DNA of 7,090 nt, from the NCBI GenBank assembly GCA_023386395.1, contig JAEWJV010000633.1, positions 1 through 7,090 of the forward strand, read 5' to 3'. The stretch is from Bacteroidota bacterium. GTDB lineage: Bacteria > Bacteroidota > Bacteroidia > Chitinophagales > Chitinophagaceae. Below are positions 5,517-7,090 of this stretch, in pieces. Under the pieces are notes generated by a model, which saw only the letters and a list, made by a program, of their open reading frames with translations, did no database searches and had not been told where the DNA came from. The first letter of the stretch is position 1. Every line of letters starts with the position of its first letter. The translations under genes were made by a program, and so were the position numbers.

Positions 5517-6314
5517 ATGTATTCTTCAGCACAACTCGCTTTTAAATATTTAAAATACTGGTTAACCGCGTCAAACGGAAGAGGCCATGGTGTGCACTCC
5601 CCGTTTGTGTTTGATCTTATAAATCATGTGTTCAATGATAAACGGGAGTTCGACAGTTTTCGTTTTATTGAAAACATAAGGGCTGAATTAAAAAATAATC
5701 ATAAAGAAATAAATGTTCCCGATTTTGGTGCAGGCTCACGAATGCAACTCAACAATAAACGGAAAATTTCAGCCATAGCAAAGTCTTCACTCAAGCCAAA
5801 AAAATTCAGCCAGCTTCTATTCCGCATCGTGCATTATTATAAACCACAAAGTATTCTCGAGCTTGGAACATCATTGGGTATTACCACTTCATATTTATCA
5901 GCGGCTAATCCATCATCTCAAATTATAACAATGGAAGGCGCACCGGAAGTGGCGGCCGTGGCTAAAAACAATTTTAAGCAATTGCATCTTTCCAATATAA
6001 AAATTATTGAAGGTAATTTTGATGATAACCTTCCATTGATCATTAATGAACTGTCATCGGTTGACTTTGTTTTTATTGATGGCAACCATCGCAAAGAACC
6101 AACACTGAATTATTTTTATGAGTTATTGAGAATTACAGAGCGTACAACCATTCTTGTTTTTGATGATATACACTGGAGCCGTGAAATGGAAGCCGCCTGG
6201 GAAGAAATAAAAGCGCATCCTTCGGTTACACTTACCGTTGATCTATTTTTTATTGGGCTTGTTTTCTTTCGTATAGAACAAAAAGTAAAAGAGGATTTTG
6301 TTATACGGTTTTAA
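5517..6314 (+). CDS. Class I SAM-dependent methyltransferase (O-methyltransferase-like), substrate unknown
   Basis: This encodes 265 residues from ATG 5517. Residues 5-34 (QLAFKYLKYWLTAS then GHGVHSPFVFDL) form an N-terminal signature that I recall from a Bacteroidota-specific family. A DFGAGSR segment follows at 69-75. The Rossmann core is clear: motif I ILELGTSLGI (113-122), the acidic end of beta-2 at MEGAPE (Glu140), DFVFIDGNH (183-191), and FDDIHWS (215-221) in the place where catechol-type O-methyltransferases keep metal/catalytic residues. It resembles the Methyltransf_24 group; the substrate cannot be told. The in-frame GTG at 5472 would add 15 residues but overlaps a -7 promoter box, so I prefer the ATG. 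It probably starts a new transcription unit after folA, and the small membrane ORF follows after 18 bases. Confidence 0.85.
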   Translation: MYSSAQLAFKYLKYWLTASNGRGHGVHSPFVFDLINHVFNDKREFDSFRFIENIRAELKNNHKEINVPDFGAGSRMQLNNKRKISAIAKSSLKPKKFSQLLFRIVHYYKPQSILELGTSLGITTSYLSAANPSSQIITMEGAPEVAAVAKNNFKQLHLSNIKIIEGNFDDNLPLIINELSSVDFVFIDGNHRKEPTLNYFYELLRITERTTILVFDDIHWSREMEAAWEEIKAHPSVTLTVDLFFIGLVFFRIEQKVKEDFVIRF

Positions 6315-6332
6315 AAGAAATTATACAAAAGA

Positions 6333-6590
6333 ATGTGCTGGTTGATTTGCCTGCTGATAACAATTGCAGCTATTGCACTTTGTTATAAAATATATTGTCA
6401 TGTGCAAATTGAAATGATAGAAAAGAAAAGGCTTGCGCTGCAGTTTTGGCTAACGATATGTTTTGCATGCATGATCCCTGTGCTTCAGCGTTTAAAAAAT
6501 ACTTCTGCTATTATTCTGGCAACCCGCGCCAATGCCGCTTTATGTATTTTTTATTCCTGCATCCTCGTAATGCTTTATATGTTTTATTAA
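6333..6590 (+). CDS. Small hypothetical membrane protein
   Basis: This encodes 85 residues with three hydrophobic segments, about residues 3-22, 35-51 and 66-85, and a charged loop EMIEKKR at 27-33. It is cysteine-rich for its size (Cys 2, 6, 17, 22, 43, 46, 71, 76), with no CxxC pair arranged as a metal site; Cys43 and Cys46 come closest. No family is recognised. It starts 18 bases after the methyltransferase stop and ends 78 bases before pntA, all on the same strand, which favours a real gene, but a chance ORF is possible. An overlapping ORF in another frame (6446-6703) runs into pntA and lacks any hydrophobic or domain pattern. Confidence 0.5.
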   Translation: MCWLICLLITIAAIALCYKIYCHVQIEMIEKKRLALQFWLTICFACMIPVLQRLKNTSAIILATRANAALCIFYSCILVMLYMFY

Positions 6591-6620
6591 ACATCTTCAT
6601 CACAATATGGCAGCCGGATT

Positions 6621-6650
6621 TTGTTAATACAATAAAAGCCGATAATTTAC
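6621..6650 (+). promoter_or_regulatory. Possible pntA promoter
   Basis: TTG at 6621-6623 is followed after 19 bases by TAATTTAC (6643-6650). The spacing is right for a Bacteroidota promoter, but the -7 box misses two positions of TAnnTTTG. The predicted transcript would start roughly 10 bases before the ATG. Confidence 0.25.
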
Positions 6651-6668
6651 GGGTTGTAACTATTGCCA

Positions 6669-7090
6669 ATGACGATAGCCATCCTGAAAGAACCAATCAA
6701 TGAAACAAGAATTTCGCTTCTTCCTGAAGCGGCAGCCACACTTACCAAACAAAATATAACTGTAAATATTGAGAAGAATGCCGGGGCATTGGCTTATGCT
6801 TCAGATGAATCATACCAATCAAAAAATGTCGGGATAGTTGAGCGGGCAGAAATTTTAAATACTTCAGACATTATTTTATCTGTTCAGCCTTTGTCAAAGG
6901 AAGATATTGAATTGCTTAAATCAAATGCAATATTGATTGGCATTTATCAGCCTTTATTCAATTATCAGTTTATAAAGCAACTGGCTGAAAAAAATATAAC
7001 TGCTTTCAGCCTTGATATGATGCCGCGCACCACCCGTGCGCAAAGTATGGATGTGCTAAGCAGCCAGGCTAATATTGCAGGTTATAAAGC
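6669..7090 (+). CDS. pntA: NAD(P) transhydrogenase subunit alpha, N-terminal part (cut by window edge)
   Basis: One hundred and forty codons are visible from ATG 6669; the frame stays open at the edge. It begins MTIAILKEPINETRISLLPEA, the N-terminal alanine dehydrogenase/transhydrogenase (AlaDh_PNT_N) fold, with VQPLSKEDIELL at 72-83. It reaches the diagnostic loop PRTTRAQSMDVLSSQANIAG (119-138). Arg120, Gln125, Asp128 and Ser131 correspond to the NAD(H)-contacting Arg127, Gln132, Asp135 and Ser138 of the Rhodospirillum domain I. That loop separates it from alanine and saccharopine dehydrogenases. The complete enzyme couples hydride transfer from NADH to NADP+ to proton entry across the inner membrane. 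In this phylum alpha is often split in two with PntB after it; those genes would lie beyond the window. The start is set by alignment of the first beta-strand, since no ribosome binding site is seen. Confidence 0.93.
   Translation, partial: MTIAILKEPINETRISLLPEAAATLTKQNITVNIEKNAGALAYASDESYQSKNVGIVERAEILNTSDIILSVQPLSKEDIELLKSNAILIGIYQPLFNYQFIKQLAEKNITAFSLDMMPRTTRAQSMDVLSSQANIAGYK

Noticed and set aside
6446..6703. Plus-strand ORF overlapping both the small membrane ORF and the pntA start
   Set aside because: It overlaps the pntA start by 35 bases and its sequence shows no domain or membrane pattern; the other frame is the better gene.

Overview
The window looks like ordinary chromosome from a member of the Bacteroidota, probably near the Chitinophagaceae. 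This rests on several TAnnTTTG-type -7 promoter boxes, no clear Shine-Dalgarno sequence before any gene, a TonB_C protein with the phylum's 'FPGG...SMPKWTPG' style, a methyltransferase with a GHGVHSPFVF N-terminus as I recall it from this group, and a PntA homologue. The lineage is inferred from motifs and was not checked by search.

Layout. Positions 1-183 (minus) hold the 5' part of a probable sigma-70/ECF-like factor with no ATG. A 281-base gap with one inverted repeat follows. Positions 465-947 (minus) encode a small lipoprotein of unknown function. Positions 948-1739 have no convincing gene; the core (about 1281-1560) is only about 16% G+C by hand count. Positions 1740-3260 (plus) encode an ALDH7/antiquitin-type dehydrogenase, followed after 64 bases by a TonB_C-domain lipoprotein (3325-3942), and a strong intrinsic terminator (3963-3990) closes that unit. 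Five tandem heptamers (4004-4038) lie just upstream of thyA (4059-4853), followed by folA (4918-5415). A SAM-dependent methyltransferase (5517-6314) has its own -7 box and a leader hairpin. A small three-helix membrane ORF (6333-6590) lies before pntA (6669 onward, cut by the window edge).

How the genes fit together. thyA and folA are functionally linked: ThyA makes dTMP and releases dihydrofolate, and FolA returns it to tetrahydrofolate. PntA begins a proton-translocating transhydrogenase whose NADPH could supply FolA, but that is general metabolism and not evidence of co-regulation. ALDH7 family members oxidise the semialdehyde of lysine degradation; no other lysine-catabolic gene is visible here.

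I found no CRISPR array, insertion sequence, phage gene, toxin-antitoxin pair, defence system, tRNA or rRNA. The window reads as housekeeping DNA. The items most worth a second look are regulatory or structural: the heptamer array, the methyltransferase leader hairpin, competing hairpins at the folA start, the very AT-rich spacer, and a TonB domain carried on a lipoprotein. Two database-style starts (1659 and 5472) are probably too far upstream, because perfect -7 boxes lie inside or across them.
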